Positions 1 to 8,628 of a stretch of DNA of 64,000 bases are shown here, piece by piece (positions within the stretch are counted from its first letter, which is position 1; each line of letters begins with the position of its first letter). Source of the DNA: Corynebacterium massiliense DSM 45435 (GTDB lineage Bacteria; Actinomycetota; Actinomycetes; Mycobacteriales; Mycobacteriaceae). The notes beneath the pieces were generated by a model. The model did no database searches. It was not told where the DNA came from and was given only the letters and a program-made list of their open reading frames with translations. Where the stretch lies: contig NZ_CP063189.1 in the NCBI RefSeq assembly GCF_028609805.1, positions 1,426,001-1,490,000 on the forward strand, read 5' to 3'. The position numbers and the translations under genes were made by a program.

Positions 1-1241
1 TACACCGAGGCGCCCGCCTCCGACACGGTGACCGGGGTGGGCCGGGTGCCGCCGGCTGTAGCGATGAGGTCGGCGACCTCGTGGGCCAGCTTGTCGGTCT
101 CCCGGGAGGCGGTGCCGTTTCCCACCGCGATGAGCTCCACCCCGTGCTGGGCGGACAGATGCGCCAGCGCGTCACGGGCTGCGTCCCACTTGTTTTGCGG
201 CTGGTGGGGATAGACCACCACGGTGTCGAGGACCTTTCCCGTGTTATCCACCACGGCGCATTTCACGCCGTTGCGGTAGCCGGGATCTAACCCCAGGGTC
301 GCCCGCTGCCCGGCCGGCGCGGCCAGGAGCACATCGCGCAGGTTCTTAGCAAAGATCTTCAGCGCGCCGTCCTCCGCGGTTTCCTTCAACCGCATGCGCA
401 CGTCGAGCCCGCAGGACAGCGACAGCTTCGTGCGCCAGCCCCAGTGGATGGCCTTGTCCACCCACGCCGAGCGGTCCGCGAGCCCGCGGTGCGTGGCGAT
501 GTGGCGCTCAAAGTCCGCGTCCTCCCCCGGATCCAAGTCGAGCTGCAGCACGCCCTCGGACTCACCGCGCAACAGCGCGAGGATGCGGTGGGACGGAAGC
601 GACGAAAACGGCTCGGAGAAGTCAAAGTAGTCGCGGTATTTGCCTCCCTCGGCTTCCTTGCCTTCGGCCACGCGGGCGACCATGTGGCCCTCGCTGTAGA
701 ACTTCTCGCGCAGGTCTTCGACCAAATCCGCGTCCATCGCCAGGTCGTCGACGAAGATCGCGCGGGCCCCCTCCAGGGCCGCCTTGGCGTCGGGGTAGCC
801 CTCCGAAAGGTAGCCGGCCGCGAGTTCTTCTGGGGCGGCCGCTGGGTTGTCCACTAGGGCATCGACAAGCGGGGCAAGACCGGCCTCACGAGCCATATCG
901 GCCTTTGTCTTCCGGCGCTTCTTGTACGGGCGGTAGATGTCCTCGAGGCGGGCCTTGGTGTCGGCGGCATCAATCCGCTGCCGCAGCTCGTCATCGAGCT
1001 TGCCTTGTTCCTCGATGGCGGCGAGGACCGTCTCTTTCCGCTCCTGCAATTCGGTAAGGTACGTGGCGCGTTCCTCGATGGCGCGCAGCTGCGTGTCATC
1101 GAGGCCGCCGGTCGCTTCCTTGCGGTACCGGGCGATAAACGGCACGGTATTGCCCTCGCCCAAAAGCGTGAGCGCGGCCGCAACGCCCTTCTCGGGAACG
1201 GATAGTTCTTGCGCGATAGTCTCGGCGATCATTCGGATCAT
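1..1241 (-). CDS. tex: Tex-family S1 RNA-binding transcription accessory protein (5' part, cut by window edge)
   Basis: The frame is open from an ATG at 1241 to the window edge and encodes the first 413 residues of a protein that is usually about 760 residues long. The N-terminus carries the Tex signature VPFIARYRKEATGGLDD followed by LEDIYRPYKKRRKTKADMA, the charged helical region of Tex. From about residue 316 the GLDPGYRNGVKCAVVD motif opens the YqgF/RNase H-like domain. The helix-hairpin-helix and S1 domains would lie outside the window. Tex is a cytoplasmic nucleic-acid-binding protein linked to transcription and, in some bacteria, toxin expression; its exact role here is not known. It lies downstream of trmD and a small hypothetical gene on the same strand, with a 90-base GC-rich spacer. 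Confidence 0.93.
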   Translation of the reverse strand, partial: MIRMIAETIAQELSVPEKGVAAALTLLGEGNTVPFIARYRKEATGGLDDTQLRAIEERATYLTELQERKETVLAAIEEQGKLDDELRQRIDAADTKARLEDIYRPYKKRRKTKADMAREAGLAPLVDALVDNPAAAPEELAAGYLSEGYPDAKAALEGARAIFVDDLAMDADLVEDLREKFYSEGHMVARVAEGKEAEGGKYRDYFDFSEPFSSLPSHRILALLRGESEGVLQLDLDPGEDADFERHIATHRGLADRSAWVDKAIHWGWRTKLSLSCGLDVRMRLKETAEDGALKIFAKNLRDVLLAAPAGQRATLGLDPGYRNGVKCAVVDNTGKVLDTVVVYPHQPQNKWDAARDALAHLSAQHGVELIAVGNGTASRETDKLAHEVADLIATAGGTRPTPVTVSEAGASV

Positions 1242-1261
1242 GCTAGCAATCGCCGCCGAAT

Positions 1262-1313
1262 GCGCCCGGGCCCGGCTCGCGCGAGACGGGCGGTCCCGAG
1301 ACGCGCCCGGGCC
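1262..1313. other. GC-rich structured spacer with repeated palindromes
   Basis: The spacer between tex and the upstream minus-strand gene holds two copies of GCGCCCGGGCC (1262-1272 and 1303-1313). Each contains the palindrome GCCCGGGC, so the copies can pair with each other, and CTCGCGCGAG (1275-1284) lies between them. The element could end transcription of the trmD unit, but no U-tract follows, so this is only a possibility. Confidence 0.3.
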
Positions 1314-1331
1314 TACTTGGGGTGGCGGGCG

Positions 1332-1694
1332 CTAGACCCCGCGGACGTCCTCCAGCCCCGTAGCGATTTCCGTGTGCCCGATTTCGGTCGCGCCGTACCA
1401 ACACGCCTGCGGCGGGAAAGCCGCGCTCACCACGCTGGTCACCCGGTGAAGGGGCAGCGTGCTTACGGCATTGACCACGACGCGAAAGATTCGTTCCTCC
1501 TCGGGCGTGTGGCCGAAGCGGGAGAGGTATTCCTGCCGCAAAACGTTGTCCGCCGCGCACATCTCGGTGATGTCCTGGACCGCGATGTCACTGACCTCGA
1601 GCCCGGCGCCGGCCAGCGCCGCGGGCAGAGTGGACCGCGTGGCCGCCCACTCGTCCTCGGTGATGAGGACGCTGAGATCAGTGCTCGTCTCCAC
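1332..1694 (-). CDS. Hypothetical protein overlapping trmD
   Basis: This is a 120-residue protein of no family I recognise. I chose the GTG at 1694 because it overlaps the last codons of trmD (stop at 1678), an arrangement typical of translational coupling. The longer frame from 1745 adds a basic leader that looks like antisense noise from trmD. The protein begins METSTDLSVLITEDEW, is mildly acidic, and shows no signal peptide or membrane segment. It is the last gene of the rimM-trmD unit, before tex. Its tight coupling suggests co-expression with the tRNA methyltransferase, but nothing in the sequence shows a function. Confidence 0.7.
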   Translation of the reverse strand: METSTDLSVLITEDEWAATRSTLPAALAGAGLEVSDIAVQDITEMCAADNVLRQEYLSRFGHTPEEERIFRVVVNAVSTLPLHRVTSVVSAAFPPQACWYGATEIGHTEIATGLEDVRGV

Positions 1695-2586
1695 CGCTGC
1701 GCCTTTCTTCCTCCCACGCCGCGAGCACGTCCCTATCCACGGCATCGAGCTCTACGCGGTCCAAAAGTTCGGGCCGGCGCTCGGCAGTGCGCCGCAGCGA
1801 CTCGGCGCGGCGCCACTTATCGATGCGCGCGTGGTCACCGCTCGTAAGCACCTCCGGCACGTCGAGGCCGCGCCACGTGCGCGGCTTGGTGTAGCACGGG
1901 CCCTCCAGCAGGCCATCGGAGAAGGAGTCTTCCTCGTGGGAGCGCCGATTGCCCAAAACACCGGGGATAAGCCGCACGACGGCCTCAGCCATCACCAGGG
2001 TGGCTACCTCACCGCCGATAAGGACGTAGTCCCCGATGGAAACCTCGCGCACCCGGTAGGTGCGCTGGGCGTCGTCCACCACGCGCTGGTCGATGCCCTC
2101 GTAGCGCCCACAGGCGAAGACGAGGTGGTCTTCCCGCGACCACTCCACTGCATCCGCCTGGGTGAACGGCCGGCCCGCCGGCGTTGGAACAATGAGCAGC
2201 GGCCTGTCGTCCTTCTCGTCCCTTTCGGCGGGCGATTCCGGGGCTGCGCCCTCGGCTGCGGTGTCACTCCCCTCACCCGCGGCTGCCAGGTCGTCGTGCC
2301 GCGGCTTTCGCAGATGCGGCAACGCGGTGGCGAGATCCCGGCTGGGATCGGCGGCGGTTCCGGAGGCGACATCGTCAAGCGCCGGGCCCCACACGCTCGG
2401 CTTCATGACCATGCCTGGGCCACCGCCGAACGGGGAATCGTCGACGGACTTGTGATTATCGCTAGCCCAGTCCCGCAGGTTGTGCACGCCGACGGCAAGG
2501 CGGCCTTCCTCGATGGCTTTGCCTAAAAGCGCGTGGCGCAGCGGCTCGAGGTAGTCCGGGAAAATCGTGATGACGTCGATTCTCAC
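1678..2586 (-). CDS. trmD: tRNA (guanine(37)-N1)-methyltransferase TrmD
   Basis: TrmD methylates G37 of tRNAs reading CNN codons, using S-adenosylmethionine, and so prevents +1 frameshifting. The 302-residue protein starts MRIDVITIFPDYLEPLRHAL. It has the knotted SPOUT-fold motifs GRYEGIDQRVVDD (160-172) and SIGDYVLIGGEVATLVMAEA (183-202). Residues about 74 to 129 form an acidic, Ala/Asp/Glu-rich insertion that the roughly 245-residue enterobacterial enzyme lacks; insertions at this place are usual in corynebacteria. The start codon overlaps the rimM stop (ATGA, 2583-2586), and the 3' end overlaps a small hypothetical gene, so the three are probably co-translated. Confidence 0.97.
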   Translation of the reverse strand: MRIDVITIFPDYLEPLRHALLGKAIEEGRLAVGVHNLRDWASDNHKSVDDSPFGGGPGMVMKPSVWGPALDDVASGTAADPSRDLATALPHLRKPRHDDLAAAGEGSDTAAEGAAPESPAERDEKDDRPLLIVPTPAGRPFTQADAVEWSREDHLVFACGRYEGIDQRVVDDAQRTYRVREVSIGDYVLIGGEVATLVMAEAVVRLIPGVLGNRRSHEEDSFSDGLLEGPCYTKPRTWRGLDVPEVLTSGDHARIDKWRRAESLRRTAERRPELLDRVELDAVDRDVLAAWEEERRSGGDEH

Positions 2587-3089
2587 AGTTCAAGGAGTCC
2601 TTCCGGCGGGGTGATGGTCACTTCGCCCGCTTCTAGATCCACCTCGGGGACGATGTCCGTCACGAACGGGATCATCGCCTCGCTCCCGCCGTTGAGACCG
2701 ATGTGCAACAGGGTCTGGCGCGGGCCGTGCGTAACTGCCGTGATATCGCCGATGATCTCGCCCGAGTGACGGACCTTGAGCCCCTCGAGTTCGTGGTCAT
2801 AGAAGCCGTCGTCGTCCGGATCCTCCAGTGGGGCCGCGAAGAACTTAGTGCCGCGTAGGCTGTCGGCGGCGGTGCGGTCCTTGATCTCATCGAAGGTCAC
2901 CAACAGGCGACCTTTGTGCGGACGGGAGTGCGCGATGGTGAGCTCATGCTCCTTCTGCCCCTGGGTCCCGTGTAAAACGGTCCCGTTAGCGAACCGGATG
3001 CCTGGTTCGTCGGTGGTGGGATCAACCACCACTTCACCCCGAATGCCGTGCGATTTTATAACGCGCCCAATGAGCAGTTCCATGGGCAT
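2583..3089 (-). CDS. rimM: 16S rRNA processing protein RimM
   Basis: RimM binds ribosomal protein S19 and assists maturation of the 30S head. The 168-residue protein begins MPMELLIGRVIKSHGIRGEV, the usual N-terminal beta-barrel signature. A PRC-barrel domain follows from about residue 95, including DGFYDHELEGLKV. It lies between rpsP and trmD, the normal bacterial order. An intrinsic terminator separates it from rpsP, so rimM-trmD must rely on read-through or on a promoter in the 141-base gap. The stop overlaps the trmD start by four bases. Confidence 0.96.
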   Translation of the reverse strand: MPMELLIGRVIKSHGIRGEVVVDPTTDEPGIRFANGTVLHGTQGQKEHELTIAHSRPHKGRLLVTFDEIKDRTAADSLRGTKFFAAPLEDPDDDGFYDHELEGLKVRHSGEIIGDITAVTHGPRQTLLHIGLNGGSEAMIPFVTDIVPEVDLEAGEVTITPPEGLLEL

Positions 3090-3148
3090 TCACGATAGCA
3101 GGCCACCCGGACACGCCCGCCGCGACTGCCGCGGCAAAGATACGAAAA

Positions 3149-3180
3149 GCCCCGCCGCACTGCGTGGTGTGCGGCGGGGC
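3149..3180 (-). terminator. Intrinsic terminator downstream of rpsP
   Basis: A perfect 12-base-pair stem GCCCCGCCGCAC/GTGCGGCGGGGC with an 8-base loop is followed, on the minus strand, by TTTTCG. It sits 51 bases beyond the rpsP stop and upstream of rimM, so it would end or attenuate the rpsP transcript. Confidence 0.85.
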
Positions 3181-3230
3181 CAGTAGAAATGGTTGGCGGG
3201 TGAGAAAATCACACGTCAACCACCGGCGAT

Positions 3231-3755
3231 TTACTCGCTGTCGGAGGAGGACTCCTCAGAAGCCTCGCCCTCGGCGGAGTCGTCAGCGGACTCCTCGGCA
3301 GCAGCTGCCTCAGCGGCGGCCTTTTCCTCGGCCTCCTTCTCTGCGGCAGCCTTAGCCTCGGCCTCTTCCTTGGCCTTCTTCTTTTCGGTGATGGCCTCGA
3401 TGGACGGGCCGTTGTTGGCCTCGGAGAGAGCCTCGTTGAAGATGTCCAGCTTAGACTTCTTCTCCGGCTGCGCCTCCAGGCTGCCCTCCGCGCCCGGCAG
3501 GCCCTTGGCCTTCTGCCAGTCGCCGGTCACCTTCAGCAGGGCGAGAACCGGCTCGGTCGGCTGCGCGCCAACGCCGATCCAGTACTGTGCGCGCTCGGAA
3601 TCGATGTCGATGATGGACGGGTTGTTCTTCGGCGAGTAGGTGCCGATAACCTCGATTTCCTTGCCGTCGCGGCGGGTGCGTGCATCAGCGATGATGACGC
3701 GGTAGTGCGGGGTACGGATCTTGCCGAGTCGCTGCAGCTTGATCTTGACAGCCAT
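3231..3755 (-). CDS. rpsP: 30S ribosomal protein S16 with long acidic Ala/Glu tail
   Basis: S16 is an assembly protein of the 30S subunit. The conserved core [20 protein letters not shown] to about residue 85 ([18 protein letters not shown]) is canonical. The start is the ATG at 3755, preceded by AAAGGAG; an in-frame ATG eight codons upstream lacks the conserved beginning. The protein is 174 residues, about twice the size of E. coli S16. The extra C-terminal part, from about residue 110, is a low-complexity Ala/Glu/Lys stretch ending in an acidic Ser/Glu run. Such extensions occur in actinobacterial S16 and are expected to be flexible. A GC hairpin at 3795-3810 lies in the leader, and a terminator follows the gene. 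Confidence 0.97.
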   Translation of the reverse strand: MAVKIKLQRLGKIRTPHYRVIIADARTRRDGKEIEVIGTYSPKNNPSIIDIDSERAQYWIGVGAQPTEPVLALLKVTGDWQKAKGLPGAEGSLEAQPEKKSKLDIFNEALSEANNGPSIEAITEKKKAKEEAEAKAAAEKEAEEKAAAEAAAAEESADDSAEGEASEESSSDSE

Positions 3756-4108
3756 GCTGGGCTCCTTTTCTTTGGTCACTGGGCAGTTCAGACACCCGCC
3801 GTGTGGCGGGCCGGTTCAACCCTTGGTTTTAGCCTGCGCGTGACCACCGGCCGACCGGGGTCGGATGCACGGTGTTACGCAGGATGATGAACTCGTAATA
3901 CCTTACACACTCCCCCGCCGCAAGCGGAAATCGCGGCCTCGTTCCGGCCCTGCTCCGGCAGCGGCCGAGCTGCTCGCATTCGGCTGGCGCGGGGCTTCAA
4001 GGTAGATTATGTACGTCGATCAGCCCGCGAGACGGTGTTTGCGGTGCCGGCGCGGGCGTGCGAAAAAGACTTGTCGGTAATTATCCCACGAGGAAGCGTG
4101 TACGTTCT
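3756..4108. other. Divergent intergenic region rpsP / acyltransferase
   Basis: This 353-base gap must hold the promoters of rpsP (minus) and of the acyltransferase gene (plus). I see a CCCGCC-GTGT-GGCGGG hairpin at 3795-3810 in the rpsP leader. The AT-rich TAGATTAT at 4003-4010 could be the -10 region of the plus-strand gene. GTGTAAGGTATTAC on the minus strand, around 3893-3906, could serve rpsP. No clear -35 elements are visible. No small gene or RNA is apparent. Confidence 0.4.
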
Positions 4109-6652
4109 ATGAGCCAAGACTCCTCACGAAGTTTTAGATACCGCTACGACCTGGATGGTCTGCGCGGGCTAGCCATCGGTCTAGTGGTGCTCTACCACGT
4201 CTTCGTCGGCCGTGTCTCCGGCGGCGTCGACGTGTTTTTGCTGCTGTCTGGATACTTCTTCCTCGGTTCGCAGCTGCGCTACGCCGCAAAACCAAACGCG
4301 TCGCTCAATCCGTGGTGGCCGCTGTGGCGCACCATTCGCCGCTTGGTGCCCTCCCTCGCGTTGGTCATCGGCGTGACGTTCCTCCTCGTGCTCACGCTCA
4401 CCCCGGAGCTGTTGCGCGACGAGTTCACCCGGCAGGTCATGGCCACGACGCTGTACTTCCAGAACTGGGAGCTCGCCTCGCAGGACGCGGACTACGCCGC
4501 GGCCAGCGCATCCACCTCGCCCCTCCAGCACATGTGGTCGATGTCCGTCCAGGGCCAGTTCTACGTCCTGGGTATCGCCCTGTGCACCTTGTTGGGCCTG
4601 GGCGTTCGTCGCATCGCCCGGACCGCCGGGCAAGACGCCGCGTCGCGCCGCATCCGCAAAATTGCCGGCCCACTGCTCATCGTGGTGACCATCGCGTCGT
4701 TCGCCTACGCCTCGCGCTTCGGCTTCTTTGGCACGCCCGGCAATTACTACTCCACGTGGTCACGCGTGTGGGAGCTATCCCTGGGCGCCGTATTAGTCCT
4801 GTACGGCTCGCGCATCTCACTGCCGCGCCGCGTGGCCGATCTCTGCGCCCTCGCGGGCCTCGTGCTGCTGGCGTGCACCGGCATGTTCATCGCGGATTCC
4901 ACCGCTTACCCGGGTCCGCTGTCCCTGCTGCCGCTGGGCGGCGCGGTGCTCATCATCATCGGCGGGGGCGGCCGTGTGTCCGGCGCCCTTGCGTCCCGGC
5001 CGGCGCGGTGGCTCGGGCGCATCGCCTACCCGCTGTACCTGTGGCACTGGCCTCTGCTCATCATCCTGACGCGCCACCTCGACTACGACACCCCGCCCTG
5101 GTGGCTGGGCGTCGTGGTCGTCGTGGGCTCCCTGGTGCTCGCGGATCTGACGCACCGCTTTGTGGAAGAACCCCTACGGCAGCACCGCAAACGGCCTACC
5201 AGGGATGACATGCCGGTTAACCGCGCGGTGCAGCAGGTCCGTTCGCGCCCCGGCGCCCTGCGCGCGGTCGGCGGCGTGGTTACCGCCGTTGCGGTCCTGG
5301 CTCTTCTGGCAGTCCACCCGGTGTGGCGGGGCACGGTCACCGGCGCGAACCGGGAGTTCCTCGACCCGCACGATTACCCAGGCGCCATGGCGCTGCACGG
5401 GGCGGAAACGCCGAAGGGCAAGGAGGTCAAGCCCGATCCCATTCTGGTGCGGGGCATGAACCCGATTACCTCGCAAAAGCATTGCTTCATCCCCGATTCG
5501 GTCGACCCAGATGAGTTTTTCGACGAGGACAAGGACGGCAATCCGTGCATCTTCGGCGATACCGACTCCGATTTCGAGGTCTACGTGGTCGGCGGCTCCC
5601 ACGCGGAGCAGTACATCCCCGTCATCGACGCGCTCGGCCGTGACAAGGGATTCAAGGTCGTGCCCATGCTGCGACAGGGGTGCCCGATTGAGTTGGGCGA
5701 CGATCTCACGGTGTCGGACGACTGTGCCGAGTGGAGCGAGCTCGTCACCGAGCGGATTATCGATGCCGACCCGGACCTGGTCATCTCCAATACAACGCGC
5801 CCCCAGGATCCGGCGGGCCACGGGCCGGATACGGTACCGGCCGGCTACATCCAGTTCTGGGATGAGTTGGCCGACCACGACATCCCGTTCCTGGGCTTCC
5901 GCGACAACCCGTGGGGCTTCGACGATCAGGGCAAGATGCAGGAGTTCGACGAGTGCTACGTGGCCACCGAGGACGCCGTGGGGTGCGGGATGCAGCGCGA
6001 CGAGGTCTACGCACCGACGGATCCGTCTGCACCCATCCTGGCGCACTTCGACAACATGCTCGCTGTCGATACTTCCGACTGGTTCTGTGACGAGAAGGAC
6101 TGCCCCGTCGTCATCGGCAATACCTTCGTCTACCGCGATATGCACCACATCTCGAGCGCCTACGCCGAATCACTGCGCCCGTTGGTCGAGGAGATCCTGG
6201 ATCCGTTCCTGGAGGGAAAGAAGTTCGAGCAGCCGCTTGCCGATGGCTTGCAGCCCGCCCAGTTTGGCAAGGACGGCCTGCCCATTCCGGGCTCCGAGAT
6301 CAAGGACCCGAAGAAGAAGCCGCAGCGCGGCGCGACCGACGATTCCTCCTCTACCCCGGGCAGCGGCTCCGATTCCGGGATGGGTGCAGGCTCTAACGAC
6401 GGCACCGGGTCCGGTGGCTACGGCTATGGGTACGGCTACGACTACGGCGGCGGTTACGGAAACGGATACGGCACCGATGGCGGCTACGGCTATGGCTACG
6501 GAGGCGGCTACAACGGTGGTTACGGCTACGGCGGTGGCAATGGCTACGGTTACGGCTACGGATCCGGTGTGGGCGCCGCTACCAGTGGCCAGGGCCAGCA
6601 GCCGCCGGCGCCCACCCCCTACTTCGGGAGCGGACAGCCCAGCGCCGTCTAG
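4109..6652 (+). CDS. OafA-type membrane acyltransferase with SGNH domain and Gly/Tyr-rich tail
   Basis: The N-terminal half is an integral-membrane acyltransferase-3 domain beginning YRYDLDGLRGLAIGLVVLYH, with about ten hydrophobic segments. The C-terminal half (about residues 430-710) is an extracytoplasmic SGNH hydrolase-like domain with VVGGSHAEQY as the GDS-like block and DMHHISSAYAE as the catalytic Asp-x-x-His. Such fusions O-acylate envelope glycans or lipids; the substrate cannot be read from sequence. I prefer the ATG at 4109, preceded by GAGGAAG, over a GTG 17 codons upstream, giving 847 residues. Residues 769-820 are an unusual Gly-Tyr repeat followed by a Gln/Pro-rich end, expected to lie outside the membrane. 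The gene is monocistronic, divergent from rpsP and convergent with ffh. Confidence 0.9.
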   Translation: MSQDSSRSFRYRYDLDGLRGLAIGLVVLYHVFVGRVSGGVDVFLLLSGYFFLGSQLRYAAKPNASLNPWWPLWRTIRRLVPSLALVIGVTFLLVLTLTPELLRDEFTRQVMATTLYFQNWELASQDADYAAASASTSPLQHMWSMSVQGQFYVLGIALCTLLGLGVRRIARTAGQDAASRRIRKIAGPLLIVVTIASFAYASRFGFFGTPGNYYSTWSRVWELSLGAVLVLYGSRISLPRRVADLCALAGLVLLACTGMFIADSTAYPGPLSLLPLGGAVLIIIGGGGRVSGALASRPARWLGRIAYPLYLWHWPLLIILTRHLDYDTPPWWLGVVVVVGSLVLADLTHRFVEEPLRQHRKRPTRDDMPVNRAVQQVRSRPGALRAVGGVVTAVAVLALLAVHPVWRGTVTGANREFLDPHDYPGAMALHGAETPKGKEVKPDPILVRGMNPITSQKHCFIPDSVDPDEFFDEDKDGNPCIFGDTDSDFEVYVVGGSHAEQYIPVIDALGRDKGFKVVPMLRQGCPIELGDDLTVSDDCAEWSELVTERIIDADPDLVISNTTRPQDPAGHGPDTVPAGYIQFWDELADHDIPFLGFRDNPWGFDDQGKMQEFDECYVATEDAVGCGMQRDEVYAPTDPSAPILAHFDNMLAVDTSDWFCDEKDCPVVIGNTFVYRDMHHISSAYAESLRPLVEEILDPFLEGKKFEQPLADGLQPAQFGKDGLPIPGSEIKDPKKKPQRGATDDSSSTPGSGSDSGMGAGSNDGTGSGGYGYGYGYDYGGGYGNGYGTDGGYGYGYGGGYNGGYGYGGGNGYGYGYGSGVGAATSGQGQQPPAPTPYFGSGQPSAV
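6413..6568 (+). repeat. Gly-Tyr codon repeat encoding the acyltransferase tail
   Basis: The DNA alternates GGC/GGT and TAC/TAT codons. It encodes 52 residues, of which 29 are Gly and 16 are Tyr, in units such as GYGYGYG and GGGYNGGYGYG. Codon choice varies between units, so selection on the protein composition is more likely than recent duplication. Confidence 0.9.
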
Positions 6653-6735
6653 CACCCACGACGTCTGGCTGCGGCGCAGAATCAGCCAACGCCCGTCGGG
6701 CCGTTGAAGGCGCGCCGGCTCGCCGCGTAAACAAA

Positions 6736-6771
6736 ATGCGGGAAGCTCACTTTTCAGTGAGCTTCCCGCAT
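6736..6771 (-). terminator. Terminator of ffh, possibly bidirectional
   Basis: A perfect 15-base-pair stem ATGCGGGAAGCTCAC/GTGAGCTTCCCGCAT has a TTTTCA loop and is followed on the minus strand by TTTGTTTA. It lies between the convergent acyltransferase gene and ffh and could serve both, although the plus side has only a weak T-rich tail. A run of nine G (6782-6790) separates it from the ffh stop. Confidence 0.88.
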
Positions 6772-6804
6772 GTATTCGTATGGGGGGGGGCAGCGGGGAG
6801 GTGT

Positions 6805-8457
6805 TTACTTCTTCCCCTTGCCGCCGCCGAAATCGAGGTTGTCCAGGTCGAGGTTTTCCATTCCCTCCGGCAGCTTCGGCATGCCCGGGAAGCCCGAACC
6901 GAATCCGCCCTTGCCGGCGCCAGCGCCGCCCATCTGCTCCTGGAGCTTCTTCATATCCTCCATGGACGGCATACCGCCACCCATGCCCGGCATCCCCGGC
7001 ATTCCAGGCATGCCCTGCGGGCCGCGGCCGCCACCGCCGCCGCCCTTCTTTTTGCGCTTGCCCTTCTTGTTCTTGCGGCCCTTCGGCTTCTTCTTCGTGG
7101 CCGAGCGCCCGCCGCCCATACCGAACTGGCCGGCCATCTTATTCATCATCTTCTTCGCGTCGTTGAAACGCTCGATGAGCTGGTTGACTTCGGTGACGGA
7201 CACGCCGGAACCGTTAGCAATGCGCTTGCGGCGCGAGGCGTTGAGGATCTTCGGCGTTTCCCGCTCCTCCGGGGTCATGCCGCGGATGATCGCCTGGATG
7301 CGGTCCAGCTGCTTCTCATCGACCATGTCTGCCATCTGCGACATCTGCTTGCCGCCCGGCATCATCTTGAGCAGGTTGCCGATGGGCCCCATCTTGCGGA
7401 CCATGAGCAGCTGGTCGAGGAAGTCGTTGAGGGTGAGCTCGCCGGAGCTCATCTTCGTAGCCGCTTGCTCCGCCTTCTCCTTGTCCAGCGTGGCCTCGGC
7501 CTGCTCGATGAGCGAGAGCACGTCACCCATGCCCAGAATGCGCGACGCCATGCGCTCGGGGTGGAAGACGTCGAAGTCCTCAAGTTTTTCACCCGTCGAG
7601 GCGTACATAATCGGCTTGCCGGTGACCTCACGGATGGACAGTGCGGCACCGCCGCGGGCATCGCCATCCAGCTTGGTCAGCACGACACCAGTAAAGTCCA
7701 CGCCGTCGCGGAAAGCCTCCGCCGTCTGCACGGCATCCTGACCGATCATCGCGTCGATGACGAACAGGACTTCGTCCGGGTTCACCGCGTCGCGGATGTC
7801 GCGGGCCTGCTGCATGAGCATCTCGTCGATGCCGAGACGACCAGCCGTATCGATAATCACCACATCGTGGTGGGCGCGCTGCGCCTCCGCAATACCCTCG
7901 CGGGCAACGGCGACCGGATCGCCATGCGAGGTTCCCAGCTCGTGCTCGGAGGAATCGAGCGAAGTACCCGGATCCGGGGCAAAGGTAGGAACCCCTGCCC
8001 GCTCGCCGACAATCTGCAGCTGCTGAACGGCGCCGGGGCGCTGCAAATCACACGCCACCAGCATCGGAGTGTGGCCCTGCTTTTCCAGATGGCGGGACAG
8101 CTTACCGGCCAGCGTCGTCTTACCGGCACCCTGCAAGCCGGCGAGCATAATCACCGTCGGCGGGTTCTTCGCCAGGTTCAACCGGCGGGTTTCGCCGCCG
8201 AGAATGTCAACGAGCTCCTCGTTGACGATCTTGACCACTTGCTGGGCCGGGTTGAGCGCCTCGGAGACCTCGGCGCCCTTCGCACGTTCCTTGATGCGCT
8301 TAATAAATCCCCGCACGACGGTCAGGGACACGTCGGCTTCGAGCAGGGCCAAACGGATCTCGCGAGCGGTGGCGTTAATGTCCGCTTCGGTCAGCTTGCC
8401 CTTCCCACGCAGCCCGGTCAGGGCTGATTGAAGGCGATCGGACAAAGACTCAAACAC
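6805..8457 (-). CDS. ffh: Signal recognition particle protein Ffh (SRP54)
   Basis: Ffh is the GTPase of the signal recognition particle. It binds 4.5S RNA and nascent hydrophobic signal sequences and docks on FtsY. The 550-residue protein has an N domain, a P-loop GLQGAGKTT (107-115), the DTAGRLG and TKLDGDARGG GTPase motifs, and a Met-rich M domain. The start is GTG at 8457 (MFESLSDRLQ). After the M domain the tail is Lys-rich and then Gly/Met/Pro-rich, with repeated GMP triplets, longer than in E. coli Ffh (453 residues). The gene stands alone between the acyltransferase gene and the mrp operon, with a terminator on either side. Confidence 0.97.
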   Translation of the reverse strand: MFESLSDRLQSALTGLRGKGKLTEADINATAREIRLALLEADVSLTVVRGFIKRIKERAKGAEVSEALNPAQQVVKIVNEELVDILGGETRRLNLAKNPPTVIMLAGLQGAGKTTLAGKLSRHLEKQGHTPMLVACDLQRPGAVQQLQIVGERAGVPTFAPDPGTSLDSSEHELGTSHGDPVAVAREGIAEAQRAHHDVVIIDTAGRLGIDEMLMQQARDIRDAVNPDEVLFVIDAMIGQDAVQTAEAFRDGVDFTGVVLTKLDGDARGGAALSIREVTGKPIMYASTGEKLEDFDVFHPERMASRILGMGDVLSLIEQAEATLDKEKAEQAATKMSSGELTLNDFLDQLLMVRKMGPIGNLLKMMPGGKQMSQMADMVDEKQLDRIQAIIRGMTPEERETPKILNASRRKRIANGSGVSVTEVNQLIERFNDAKKMMNKMAGQFGMGGGRSATKKKPKGRKNKKGKRKKKGGGGGGRGPQGMPGMPGMPGMGGGMPSMEDMKKLQEQMGGAGAGKGGFGSGFPGMPKLPEGMENLDLDNLDFGGGKGKK

Positions 8458-8531
8458 GTTTTCGTCTCTTTCGTTTGCTTGGGATTTGTACTAAGGCGGG
8501 AACTTTTATTGGGTTCAGCTTAGTAGCGACA

Positions 8532-8563
8532 ACCGGCCGCGGTCACATTCGACCACGGCCGGT
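8532..8563 (-). terminator. Probable terminator of the mrp operon
   Basis: A 13-base-pair stem with one mismatch, ACCGGCCGCGGTC/GACCACGGCCGGT, and a 6-base loop lies 66 bases beyond the mrpG stop. The following U-tract on the minus strand is weak (TTGTCGC), so termination may be inefficient. Confidence 0.6.
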
Positions 8564-8628
8564 GCTATCAACATTCGTGCACGCACGTCGCTGTAGCGCG
8601 TACACGCAACGGGGGTGCGAGTACGCCC

